Shown here one piece after another: positions 33,289 through 44,100 of a DNA stretch of 64,000 nt (its first letter is position 1; every line of letters starts with the position of its first letter). Both the position numbers and the translations under genes were made by a program. The stretch is from Trichomonas vaginalis G3 (lineage: Eukaryota; Parabasalia; Trichomonadida; Trichomonadidae). The DNA is taken from assembly GCF_026262505.1 (NCBI RefSeq), contig NC_067204.1, positions 2,823,797 to 2,887,796 on the forward strand. The letters run 5' to 3'. The notes beneath the pieces are model-generated. The model ran no database searches and was not told the origin of the DNA. It was given only the letters and a program-made list of their open reading frames with translations.

Positions 33289-33617
33289 AGCAGCGACTAA
33301 CTTTGAGTGTACATATATAATTGTTATACTGAGTACTTTCTATCTGTGTTACTTATTTGGGTCTAAGAGCCATTTGTCAGATTTTCCCGAAATGCAAGGT
33401 TAAGATTTTAGCAGCGACTAACTTTGAGTGTACATATATAATTGTTATACTGAGTACTTTCTATCTGTGTTACTTATTTGAGTCTAAGAGCCATTTGTCA
33501 GATTTTCCCGAAATGCAAGGTTAAGATTTTAGCAGCGACTAACTTTGAGTGTACATATATAATTGTTATACTGAGTACTTTCTATCTGTGTTACTTATTT
33601 GAGTCTAAGAGTCATTT
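33289..33617. repeat. 121-bp tandem repeat, about 2.7 copies
   Basis: AGCAGCGACTAACTTTGAGT begins at 33289, 33410 and 33531. Copies are nearly identical and end just before the Kolobok-like element. Confidence 0.9.
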
Positions 33618-34967
33618 CTACCATAGAACTAGATATTGTCTCTCATTAAGGGTATAGTCCACTAAAAATAAGTTTTGACAATGAAAATAAGCTCTGTGAC
33701 CATGTAAATATATATCTATGCAAAACGAGAGGTTATGCCATAATTTTTTTTAGTTATCAAATTTTCCTTTTTTTGAGAGAAGTCTCTCAATAATTTGAGA
33801 AGAATCTTTGATATAAAGAGATACACATTTGTAGAACGAAGTAAGTGTTTTCCAAACATTTTATATGTTCATCCTGTATAACAATATAAAGCTGCATAGT
33901 GCCATCTTGTGCGTTTGCTATTTTATGTACTTTTCATTGAGATAATCCCTCTTCTCGGGTGATTTTAACAGTCAACTCAATTTTAAAATAAAGATTTCAT
34001 CAAAATGATTTCGAAATTCGGATATTGATTATATAAATAGCACTGTTAACATATTTTGGATGAGTAAAAAATACCTTGTTTTGTATGCATTTAGTACACC
34101 TTTATTTTTGATTAAAACTATAAAATTTTTATTCCTTATATAATAAATAGTATATGTTACATAAACATGAAATTCAATAGCATTCAATTTTGGATTTTTT
34201 AGATTTGGTAAATTTTAGAAGAAATAAAATCAGCAATCAAAATAAAGAAACTTTTTTTGTATCTTCTATGATTACCTTTTGGTACTAAATTTTGCATTAA
34301 TAAGTAAATTATCTGTATTATTCTGTGAGCACAAGCCCTCAGTTATGCTGGTAGTGAATGATGAATCGTCATTTTGCGAAGAGAACGCGATTATTAAGGT
34401 AATTTTGAGAATTGTCTTGAATTATTTAAAATTAAAGTTAATTGAATAGGTAGGATAACTAGCCTTTGCTAAATTTGTATAATTTGACCTTATTCTAGTT
34501 GGATCTGAGAATATTTTGCTGAAATAATAAATTATATCGCCGATTTATGAAAATTTCTCTGATGGGACCGACTCGCTGAAACGTATTAGTGTTAATGGTA
34601 ACTTGTCTGAATTTTCAAATTTTTTTCGAAATCCAAAAAATCACAAACAAAAGCATCAAAATTAGATTTGCATTTAAGGTTTTCATTTTTTTTGGAAAAT
34701 AAAAATATTTTTTCCCCAATAAAGTTTATTTTTACTTTTGAGAGGAATAGAAACGTTATTTTGGAATTTTGAAACGACAGAAATGTTCCATTTTTAATGT
34801 AGATTCTAAAATGGGGTCAAATTTTTGATTGAACCGTTATCCATTGAAAAACCTCGATTTTAAAATGTTATTCCAAAATATTCATCTAATGATATAGTAT
34901 ATATTTATTAATTATTACTTTTTATTCAATTTTCACTTTTGGCGGGATTTCATTTTTTTGTTGTTGT

Positions 34968-36116
34968 ATGGGCCATATTGTTCACCCAAAACGGAAAACA
35001 AAGGCAATGCATAACATTTTACTCCACGAACGTCGTCGACTCTCAGCGCGACAGATGCTTGGTGCTTGCATAATGACCGGAATGCCATATACAAAAGGTG
35101 CTCGCTTTCTTTCTCTTTGTGGAACTAAGCCCCCTGTGAAGAGTGGTGTCATGAGACAACAGAGATTTTGTGACGATAAGATTAGAAGACTTAAAAGTAT
35201 TTCCCTAATGCTGTCGAGAAAGTCCTTCAGTGGTTACTTATCCATTGATGCAAGATGGACGCACAGGCGAAACTCGCCAAGTTGTACAGTAACTGCGCTC
35301 GATGCTGTCACAAAAAGAGTTCTTGCATGCGTGAACATCAACCATATTGGTGGAAACAGACAGCATGCTCAGTATTCCGGAGCTTCCAACAATATGGAAA
35401 GTGCTGGAACTCGAATCATCTTGAAGCAATTAAAGAAATACAATATCTTGAAAGATGTTAAAGAGATTATTAAAGACCGAGATAACAAAAGTGTCTCTGT
35501 CTTTAAAGAATTTGGCGTCTCTCATCTTGAAAGATTCGATCCAGGTCATGTATCAAAAAATATCTCAAAAGATTTTACAAAGTTCTCAGCTTCTCATAAG
35601 ACAGTTGAAGTTTTCAACGACAAGACTCAGAAGATTGAAAAAATAGAGAGACCTTTCTGGGGTCTGAATGCAAGCCTAAGTATGTGGCTTTGGTCATGTT
35701 TTGCCGAAGAAAATATTGACAAACGTACGAAAATGTGGGAGAATTGTGTCTACCATTACGTAGGCAATCATTCTTTTTGCGAACCGCACAATTACAAATG
35801 CTTTGAATGGCAAAAAGGTGTCAATTCGATCCAACTTCAATTCATGCTCTATGACTGGGTTCACAAATGGACACCCATAGTTTCCAAAGTTTCTTCCATT
35901 GGATCTACCTGCATGAATGAAGCGTTTAACTCCAAAATTGCATGCTATTTGGACAAATCAAGAGCCTGGAAGAACATTAACATTAGAGTTAACGTTGCAA
36001 TCTTAGAATGGAATGATCCAGAGCATTTTCTCGGAGATATACAAAAAGCATTACATCTTCCCCACTTCCAGAAGATTGTGTCAAATCATTTGAAGAGAAT
36101 TGTTACTCCAAAATGA
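34968..36116 (+). CDS. DDE transposase, Kolobok-like (382 aa)
   Basis: Open from MGHIVHPKRKTKAMHN to TPK. Catalytic-type positions: D94 in GYLSIDARW, D170 or D172 in EIIKDRDNK, D191/H194 in ERFDPGHVSKN, and E318 in STCMNEAFNSKI. The insertion between D172 and E318 contains WSCFAEENIDKR and a Cys/His cluster (HSFCEPHNYKC). The DxRW...DRD...DxxH...E pattern is that of RNase-H-fold transposases I associate with Kolobok/Mutator-like families. It lies inside TTAA-flanked inverted repeats. About 40 upstream bases contain TTTTGGCGGG. The frame is intact, so the copy is probably fairly young. The usual N-terminal zinc finger (THAP-type) of some relatives is absent. Confidence 0.65.
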   Translation: MGHIVHPKRKTKAMHNILLHERRRLSARQMLGACIMTGMPYTKGARFLSLCGTKPPVKSGVMRQQRFCDDKIRRLKSISLMLSRKSFSGYLSIDARWTHRRNSPSCTVTALDAVTKRVLACVNINHIGGNRQHAQYSGASNNMESAGTRIILKQLKKYNILKDVKEIIKDRDNKSVSVFKEFGVSHLERFDPGHVSKNISKDFTKFSASHKTVEVFNDKTQKIEKIERPFWGLNASLSMWLWSCFAEENIDKRTKMWENCVYHYVGNHSFCEPHNYKCFEWQKGVNSIQLQFMLYDWVHKWTPIVSKVSSIGSTCMNEAFNSKIACYLDKSRAWKNINIRVNVAILEWNDPEHFLGDIQKALHLPHFQKIVSNHLKRIVTPK

Positions 36117-36259
36117 TATTGAAACAAAAAACTGTTACAAAAGGTTCTAAAAAACAGAACAAATACAAAAAATCCATTCAGAGTGTACCAGGAGGAGATT
36201 ATCAAGTTTTCAAGTCCGAATGGGAATCAGAAGACGAAGACATTGATGACTTTGATTAA
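36113..36259 (+). CDS. Small ORF (48 aa) overlapping the transposase stop
   Basis: The ATG overlaps the TGA of the transposase (ATGA). The product starts MILKQKTVTKGSKKQNKYKK and ends in an acidic tail (WESEDEDIDDFD). A basic-then-acidic end is typical of protein C-termini, so this is either a second tiny ORF or the true C-terminus of the transposase displaced by a one-base change near the stop. It remains inside the element. Confidence 0.4.
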   Translation: MILKQKTVTKGSKKQNKYKKSIQSVPGGDYQVFKSEWESEDEDIDDFD

Positions 36260-36645
36260 CGAAAATTACATTTTATTTATTGTTTTTGTTTTTAATTAAA
36301 TTATTATTATGCTCATTTTCTTATTTTGATTTTTTCTCATTATGATATAAATAATTTATTAATGCATTTATCCAATAATTATGCTATGATATTTTTATGC
36401 CTTATTTCATTTCTCTTATATTTGATAATCTGGTAAAATATAGTTCAGACTATAATCATTTTAGATTATTGATATATTTATATAGGTTAGAATAAAATTA
36501 GTTTCATTTTCTACTTTTATTTTGAATTAATAATTTATAATATCAAATATTATGGCGTAACCTCTCCTTTAAAATATAGATATATATAGGCCTATAGAGT
36601 TTATTGGCACTCTCAAAACTCTAGAATTTTGAGTTTACTATACCC

Positions 36646-37812
36646 TTAAATATATATAACTGTAAACTGCTTAATTCATTTATCTATTTAGATAAAATTA
36701 TATTTATATAAGATTTCATGTTATTATTTCATCTTTATTATTTTTTTATTCCTTTGAAAAGTGACACTGGATAGTTTGTCCCTTTCTCTTTAAAAAATAA
36801 TAATAATAATTAAAAATAAAAATAAAAATAAACTTTTCCATAATATTTATAAAGCAGATTTGATATATAACACATTTAGCTTAACAAAATAACTTAGAAA
36901 AATTGCCGCGCAAAAAGTGACAAAATAGAATACCTATGGTGGCAAGACAAAGGAAACATTTTTTAAGGCAAACATTATATCAAATACCTTTACTTTGTAA
37001 TAAGAAATATAATTATCACGAAATTACAAATAAATATTGTTTAATATAATTAATAGCAAAATTCTTTTTATTATTTCCCTTAAGACCTTACTTATTAAGT
37101 ATACGTATAACAAGCTTGTACTGCCTGTATTAGTTAATAGAACAAAAGAAAATGAGCTCAAATGAAAAAAATTTTCATGCTATTTTGGAAATATGCATAT
37201 TCGAAGTATGAGAGTTGTAAACACTGAGAATTTTAAGCTTTGGTTGATGATAGTCTTTAATTTTTCTTGAAGTAGTAAATTATTTGATATGAAAATTTAA
37301 TGGCCAGCATAATCAATCGTGCGTTTCGTTTCTTGATTGAGAAACGATGATTGTGTGCTAATGAATTATTGCGTCTGACAGGTTATGATTATGGATACCT
37401 GAAATTAAGCTTTTATGGGAAACATCACCGAGCGCCATTTGGCGCCCCTAATGCTGTTTCTATCGGTATGATTAAGGAGCTTTCTTATGCACTTTCATCA
37501 CTTGAACTTGAACGCTACAAGATATATGCCCCCCTCCCAATGGGAGGTGGGAGCAAAAATTGAAATGTTTACATTGATTTTTGAATACTTTACAAGCACC
37601 CCTCCCAGTGGGCGCGGGCGCAAGTGATCGGGTCAAAAAAAATCATAAAAATATTCAAAATTGCGATTTTAATAGATGTTTAAGAAGTAAATTTATTAAT
37701 AACGATATTTCATAGTACAAAATGTGTTCAATCTCTTCGTAAATCATTCAAAAAAATCAAAAGAATTTCCAAAATTCAATTTTTTTAGTAAAATTTATAT
37801 CTTTTTCTATCG
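36646..37812. other. No clear gene; AT-rich flank of the transposon
   Basis: Contains a 22-bp near-copy (GTGACACTGGATAGTTTGTC at 36761) of a sequence at 33261, in direct orientation. Near 37535 a CCTCCC/GGGAGG stem-loop lies next to a second C-rich block. The short frames here do not look like genes. Confidence 0.45.
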
Positions 37813-37837
37813 NNNNNNNNNNNNNNNNNNNNNNNNN
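37813..37837. other. Assembly gap of 25 N
   Basis: Twenty-five N within Maverick B, just before the acidic-protein remnant. Confidence 0.95.
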
Positions 37838-37848
37838 CCGAATTTTTT

Positions 37849-38175
37849 TTAGACTCTTTGGAAATATTCCATATTCTCCGCATACTCTTGTTGAGGGTCA
37901 AGATTTTTCGGCTGTTCCAAATCTTCATCTAGTTCTGTGAAGTTAGTTTCCAAAGGAAGGACTTGTTCGTTTCCTTCAGGCTCTTCTAGCTGTTGTTGCT
38001 GAACTATTTCTTCCATGTCTGGTTGTATCTGAACTTCTTCCTGTGGAGTTTCTTGTACCTCATCTGCTGGCATTTCATATATTCCGAGACCGTTTTCAAC
38101 AATTTCCCTATCTACGTCATCCGCATTCATAAGCTTTTGTTCTTTCGTTCCGTCTCTATTTTTTACGCGTTTCAT
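37849..38175 (-). pseudogene. Maverick acidic protein remnant
   Basis: Open stretch with NGLGIYEMPADEVQE, a Gln/Glu-rich middle and ETNFTELDEDLEQPKNLDPQ. A diverged partner is at 57172-57468 in Maverick C, in the same order relative to the coiled-coil gene. The family looks like a small acidic virion or assembly protein, but its function is unknown. Truncated or broken in B. Confidence 0.5.
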
Positions 38176-38208
38176 GACGAAAGTTGAATTGTCATTTAGC
38201 TCTCGACA

Positions 38209-39837
38209 TCAAATATCTCGGAGTAAATTCATCCATGTATTTGGATGATATGCTATTAAATCATATCCCTTAGCGAGCTTTTTTCCAGGTTTGAGATTAT
38301 ATCGCTGTTTGGTGCTGAGCCATAAACTAAATAGGTTCGGGTCAGTATTTCCATCCTTGAACTTTCCAATAGCTTCTTTATATCTGTCACTAAAGTCAAT
38401 ACTATCTGGGAAACCACACTCTTCTTTAAGCATTTTTAAGAATTCTTGGTTTCCTTGTTCTCTACTTCTTTTATGTCCTTGCTCTGTTTGTGGTTGTTGT
38501 TGTGCAGGGTTTTGAACTGTTGGTTGTGGAGGTGGCTGTTGTGCTGGATTTTGAACTGTTGGTTGTTGTGTTGGGTTTGGTGCATGCCTGTGTCTGTGTC
38601 CATGTGACGATGTAATGTTTCTAGGTAGTCCTGGTGCAGGTGCTTCTCTTGGAGGGTTTGGTGGTATATAAGTTCCACCAGCTGGCACATATGTTCCATC
38701 TGCAGCGTAATGTCCTACTGACTTTTCGTTTTTAAGAAAGCATTTACTAGGTCTGTTTTGGTCTGTTGTAACTCTTTTTCTTGACTTTCCACAACAGTTG
38801 CTCTAACGGCGTCATAGGCACTTTGAACTGCCTGTCTCGTTGCTGCATCTGTTATTTTCGTCATATTTTGTGCTACTTCTCTTAACTCTTTGTCGAAACC
38901 TTCAGACTTCAGTTTCTTTCCAGATGAGAAGTCGTTCACTAGTTTCACCTTACTATGAAGAGCTTCGAAGGCGTTCTTAAAGTCAGCATTCATTAAAGCT
39001 TCATTTGAACTGTCTTCATCCGCTTGTATTTTTGTCCTTATTGACCCTATAAGTTGGGCTGCTTTGGCGTTGGCTTGGGCATCTAACCAGTCATTATTAG
39101 CTTTTATATATTCTGCGCTTTTCATTGCCTTTTGCATGGCTGCGTCGTTATTTTTACTTTCTTGTGCTAAGTTTCATACTGTACGGTTTGTGTTTTGCAA
39201 CTGTAAAAGTTTTTCTGCCTTTACATTTGCTTCAACTTCTTTTTTATACTCATCGCTATCCATATATGTCTTCAGGGCTTTTTGTTTTATCTCTTCATCT
39301 TTCAGTACTTTATATTGAGTAGTATGGTTTTTCAAATTTATGACATCTTGTTCCATTTTTGCTACTTCTGCTGCTTTTTCTGACACTTTTTTCGCATATT
39401 CCTCTGTACTTAGTTCTTTCAGTTGTTCTTCTTTCTTTTTTCTCTACGTTTAACTCATTGAGTTTCTTTGTGTGTCTGTCATATTCTAGTTTCTTTTCGT
39501 TTTCACCTATTTGCTTCTGTATGTCTATGTTTGACTTTTTGACATCTGTTATTTGATTTTTGAGTGAACTCAAATTCATTTGACTTTGAGGGTTATAGGC
39601 TGTTCCGTCTGCAGCTCCACCATAGCCTGCCATTTTCGCTAAAAGTGCCGCTCTTAAACCTCCACTCTGTGCACCAACAACTCGGTTTAAAAGCATAGGA
39701 TTGCTTGACATTTGTTGCAACATAGTGGGGTCATTCAGCATTTGTTGTTGCAACTGTTGTTGTGGTGTTAGTCTTACTATTGGATGTTTCAATGCTCTCT
39801 TCCTCTTACGTATATTCTTACGTAGCTTACGTGGCAT
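38209..39837 (-). pseudogene. Maverick coiled-coil gene (MPRKLRK family), copy in remnant B, broken
   Basis: The start at 39837 gives MPRKLRKNIRKRKRALKHP, a strongly basic leader, then a Gln-rich segment (LTPQQQLQQQ) and a Gly/Ala stretch (LRAALLAKMAGYGGAADGT). Long charged coiled coils follow, then a Tyr/Gly/Pro repeat (GGTYIPPNPP), a Gln-rich linker with HGHRHRHAP, and a folded end (KKLAKGYDLIAYHP). The partner in Maverick C (55434-57146) has the same order. The gene is next to the element end. A basic N-terminus and coiled coils suggest a core or minor capsid protein, by inference only. Interrupted several times. Confidence 0.6.
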
Positions 39838-39985
39838 TTTAAGTGAAGTTAAAAAGCGGCTTTTGACAGATGTTTATATGACACTTTTGTTCAGCACAAA
39901 AAACTACTCGGTCAAAGTGTTGTCAGTTTTGTAAAATAACCGTCCTATCTCCGTGCCTATGACGAAGAAATCTTGACAAATTCAA

Positions 39986-40036
39986 GAGGGTAGAAAAGAG
40001 GTTAGAAAAGAGGTTATATCTAACCTTCTACCCTAA
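39986..40036. repeat. AGATCT-family hairpin, GGGTAG/GGTTA form
   Basis: GGGTAGAAAAGAGGTTAG, AAAAGA, then GGTTATATCTAACC and CTACCC. The core is TATATC rather than AGATCT, and the arms still pair. It lies upstream of the MPRKLRK gene and directly beside a perfect 25-bp array. Confidence 0.6.
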
Positions 40037-40055
40037 ACATTATTTTTGTCTGATT

Positions 40056-40205
40056 TTACGAAGAAGTCTTGACAAAACATTTACGAAGAAGTCTTGACAA
40101 AACATTTACGAAGAAGTCTTGACAAAACATTTACGAAGAAGTCTTGACAAAACATTTACGAAGAAGTCTTGACAAAACATTTACGAAGAAGTCTTGACAA
40201 AACAT
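40056..40205 (-). repeat. Perfect 25-bp tandem repeat, six copies
   Basis: TTACGAAGAAGTCTTGACAA plus AACAT at 40056, 40081, 40106, 40131, 40156 and 40181, essentially without differences. It is the same unit as the giant field at 15423-29500. Position: between the coiled-coil gene and the terminus of Maverick B. Confidence 0.95.
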
Positions 40206-40477
40206 GAAAACATATATAATTTGTGAAAAGTGAAACATTATATAATGTTTTCGACCAAGAAGACTAACAATTTTCCGAATAAAAACTTCATTTATACTAA
40301 ACATCTTCAGGGCGTAACGCGCCTGGAAGCCCTCCGAATAAAAACTTCATTTATACTAAACATCTTCGGGGGCTAGAAGGCACGAAGTGCCTGGAAGCCA
40401 TCCCCCAAGAAAAAAAAACTTCATTATACTCATTCATCCTCAGGGCTAGAAGGCACGAAGTGCCTGGAAGCCCCACT
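40203..40477. repeat. Right terminal region of Maverick B with triplicated terminal stem-loop
   Basis: The terminal motif (GGGCTAGAAGGCACGAAGTG, CCTGGAAGCC) or its variant occurs three times, near 40308-40333, 40369-40401 and 40435-40477, separated by an AAAACTTCAT-type phrase. It starts with the 34-bp sequence matched in inverse orientation at 32011-32044. The host side begins with a run of 36 T. Confidence 0.65.

Positions 40478-40480
<3 letters not shown>

Positions 40481-40516
<36 letters not shown>
40481..40516. repeat. Poly-T run of 36
   Basis: Thirty-six consecutive T immediately outside the Maverick B terminus. Maverick C likewise starts just after a run of A, so both elements sit at homopolymer A/T runs. 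Confidence 0.9.
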
Positions 40517-40520
<4 letters not shown>

Positions 40521-40722
40521 AATCATGAATATTTTCATTCAACAATTATCTTATATTATTTTCAAAAATTTTTAAAAAATTTGCTAATTTAAGGTTCATT
40601 GCATAGCGTATCAAATATAAATTTTTACATTCTTCAAGAGGTTCATATCTTTGAACTTTTAATGGTCAATTTTATTGAATCATTTTAGCATAAATAGAAA
40701 TAGGAACATTTTCATAGCTTAA

Positions 40723-40863
40723 GGGTGCCCTATAACGATAATGTAAACATCACAAAATTAACCTTATTAGAACTCGAATGAATGGATTATCCGGATTCTA
40801 GTTCTCAATATAATAGCCTTAAAAGTGCTTTTCTGAGGGTGGTCTATCGTCTATAGGGCACCC
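40723..40863. mobile_element. 141-bp MITE with TTAA duplication
   Basis: TTAA at 40719-40722 and 40864-40867. The ends are GGGTGCCCTATAACGATA and, read inward from the right, GGGTGCCCTATAGACGATAG. No coding capacity. It shares TTAA and a GGGT start with the Kolobok-like element at 33650, so it may have been moved by that kind of transposase. A further end-like copy lies at 50348-50371. Confidence 0.7.
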
Positions 40864-41144
40864 TTAAGGAATTAATTCTTTATGAAAATGATGTGATATG
40901 AAGAGAAAGCTAAATTTGTTAATAAACTTTCCGATTTAAATATGGTAGACATTCAAAAGTCCATTCTGAAATTGAATCCAAATAAATCTTTATTTATTCT
41001 TGAAATTCCTGAATAGGCATTCAGATTGCGGATAAGAATTTAAAAACTCTTAGAAATGCAGTTTGCTTTTTCATTTCTTGATTAGAACTTTGAAAAAATT
41101 CCTGGGAAAAAAATATAAAAAAGATAAAAAATAAAAATAATTTT

Positions 41145-44100
41145 TTACAAAGTATTATTATATTCATTCATAAGTTCTTCTTCTGGTGTGATATCTTCAA
41201 TATAGCGCTGTTTTCCTGTGTCGAAACCTTTGAAATGCGAACGAGAGAACAGATCGTATGCAAGCTTCTTCTGAACAATGTCTGAGTTGTTGATGTCTTC
41301 TTCAATTCGTTGGTCATTCTGATTGACAAGATTTCGGAACCGACCACCAAATGGATTGTTTACATTTTGGTTGATTGTGAATGCAGGTCTTTCTTCACCC
41401 AAATATTGAAATTCAGTGATTTTTCCTGAACGAAACTCCAAAAAGTATTCGAATGATTCATCAACAATGAGTTCATGTTCGATATCAATTTTATCAAGAA
41501 GTTTGTTGATGAAATAATCATTCATCGTTTGTTCGAATAATTTCAACGCAGCCATCATCGGTGTTTGAACAACAACATGTTGAAGACAAACTTTGTCGAT
41601 CAAAAGATCAAAGCATTTCACTGAATTATATTCAATTGATGCATTGATCAATGTGAAATTATCTGTTGAATATATTTGATCAACATTTAATTTGTTTGCA
41701 ATGAACAATTCAAGGATATCTGATCTGTCTTTACCAATTGCTTCCAATGCTGGTGAAAAGAGTTGATAATATCCTTCAACACTATTAATATCTGCTCCTT
41801 TGTCAAAAAGTGACTGAAGAATTGACAAATTTCCAATTCTTGTTGCAATGAAGAGTAAAGAAGAAAGGTTTGGAATTGGTTCAATGAGATCTTTGCCTGT
41901 GATGACAGAATAAACAGCTTTGAATGTTGGTGAGCTCTTAGAAATGAAATTTTCGATGATTCCCCAAATTTCGTTTTTAATTTCAGGTGGAATTTTGTTG
42001 ATTCGATTAATATGGAAAGGAAGGAATGGCTCAAGTGTTCGAAGATCATAAGGAGTGAACATAGTAATGATCTTAAATGCCAAATCATATGTTTTGCAGA
42101 TTTTCAATGATCCTTCAACAAAATTCTTGATTTCTGAAATATTTTTGTGTCCTGTAAGAACTTCCCGGAAATCAATGCCAACTGTGAAGTCAAAGATGTT
42201 GTCAATTCGTAGACTGTCACTTTTTATATCGTCAAAGTCACTTTTTGGTGGAAAATTGACAAGTTTGAAGATATCCATATCTTGATTGACTTCTACAGAC
42301 TTTTGTGAGACAGGTATATGGATGGATCTGATGCTTTCGAAGTGCGATTCGTATTGGACATCGGCTCTGCTGCAAATAAGCTTCACAATCTCCAAATTTT
42401 GAGAAGATTCTGCTGCTTTAGCAGATGTTCGAAGTCCGTTGAAGCCAATGGAAGCACCACGACTCAGAAGAACCTTTACACCTTCGACAAATTGGCTACC
42501 AATAGCTGTTTGAAGAGGAGTGACTGAGTGAATGATAATATTAACTGGTGTTCCTTTGGATATCAAGAAGTTCATGGCATCGATGTTCTTGCTTTCGATC
42601 GCTCTCATCAATGCATTGGCAATAGCCGATCTAGAAACTTTGTATTCGAACAAATTTTCATAATTAATCTTCTCTCGTGTACAGAACATCTGGATGAAGT
42701 AAGAATCTTCGATAGGAGTACCTTTCTCTACAAGCTGACTTCCTATTCTTATGGAATATATGATTAAACAGGAATTATTGATCGTATCTCTTCGAGAAAG
42801 TACGTAATCGATAGCTTTCTTTTCTGTTGGGATGCTGATAAAGATATCTGCTTTCTCTTTGGCCGTTAAATTCCTAGAAAGAAGGGAATTCAGCATTTTG
42901 CAGTAAATTTCATCGAAAACGCTTGTTGCCAAGAGGTGAGTAAGGAGTGTACGTGTTGTGAAGCCATTACAGATCTCATCTCTTATGAAAACTTTTCGAT
43001 ATAAATTTTTCATTTTTGCTGATGTACGTTTGGCGAAAACTCGTTCCGAAATGTTCATAAAGTTCGAGTTCTCGATCAAAGGAATCTGTTCTGGAGTCAA
43101 AGGAATACTTAATAAAGCATTTACGATTTCATGAGGATTTGGATTCTTTAATATCTGTGGAATGGTAAAGAATCTTGCATTCTTTGGATTGTGCATCAAC
43201 TGGCCCTTCATGAAATCAACATTTTTGAGATATTGAAATTCTTCATCGGAATATTCCAGTAATTTGATGAAAGAAGCGTTGAGTCTTGACTTACAGAGTT
43301 CCTTGATGTTAATATGCTTCTTGTTAACTGGATTTGTGAGGAAATTGAAGTATAATTTTTGGATTTTTTGCGTTTCTGGCGGAGCTTGGCTTTCCTCGTA
43401 GAATTTCATCTTACAATATAGGGAATCTGCTGTGGTTATTCCGAAGAACTTAATGAAAATGAAAAGAACTTTATCGAAAAATTCTTTTGAAACTTCGATT
43501 CCAACGACTTTCTTGAGGAATACTGGGTTGGATGGTATGACATTAACGAATCCTTCGATGTCTTCTTGGATCAATTCGTTAATTCTTGGAGAATTTAGAA
43601 TAATTGTCCTTATATCGCTGATTGGCTGGCCATTTGTAATAGGATTGTCTTCAGTGATGAACTTAAACTTCTTAAAAAGCGAAATCAGTGGAGAAAAGTC
43701 CTGAATTTCCTCTCGAACCATCATAAACAAGTTGATACAGTCATAAGGAGTGAGTTTTTCCATCAACTCTGGACTTTTGAGAATGATGTCGGCGATTTTC
43801 GGTGGAAGAAGACTATTATCAATAGAAGAATAGTAATATCTGACTAAAAGAACGTAAACGGATGGATCGAGCTGCCTTGTGGAGACTTCTGATGCAACAT
43901 ATAGCCATGTAATAGATGAAAGTTGGAGTAATTCGATCAATTGTTCAATTGATAAATTAATATTTTGAAATTTGTCAGCAAGAGACATAAAAGAGAACGC
44001 GTCGTTAACCTTTATGCAATACTTCATTACTTCGAAGGCCATATCTTCACTAATTGGCAGTCCATGAGTGAAAATAAGATAAGCTTTCTCTGGAGAGACA

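Larger units (their letters stand above)
33650..36645 (+). mobile_element. Kolobok-like DNA transposon with TTAA target duplication
   Basis: TTAA at 33646-33649 and at 36646-36649 flanks a 2996-bp unit. The ends are inverted: GGGTATAGTCCACTAAAA on the left and, reading inward from the right, GGGTATAGTAAACTCAAAA. A second matching stretch about 70 bp in (GAGAGGTTATGCCATAAT against GAGAGGTTACGCCATAAT) extends the imperfect inverted repeat to roughly 105 bp. TTAA targeting with termini beginning GG fits the Kolobok superfamily, which is known from Trichomonas; piggyBac also uses TTAA, but its ends begin CCY. It carries one 382-aa transposase ORF plus a small overlapping ORF. Confidence 0.75.
31854..40477. 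mobile_element. Maverick-type element, remnant B, both termini visible, internally shortened
   Basis: Left terminus 31854-31889 (AGTGGGGCTTCC, a GC stem-loop, then CTCTAGCCC) and right terminus 40436-40477, the same motif inverted. A 34-bp sequence at 32011-32044 returns inverted at 40203-40236, so the ends match beyond the terminal stem-loop. Inside are a methylase remnant on the left and a minus-strand coiled-coil gene remnant on the right. A 3-kb Kolobok-like transposon and a transposase-like ORF have replaced or invaded the middle. At about 8.6 kb including the insert it is far shorter than a full Maverick. Clearly a fossil with many breaks. Confidence 0.6.

Noticed and set aside
37351-37563. 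70-codon frame starting MCANELLRLTGYDYG
   Set aside because: Its start is not a convincing ATG context, it includes a C/G-rich stem-loop translated as PLPMGGG, and no relative is recognised.
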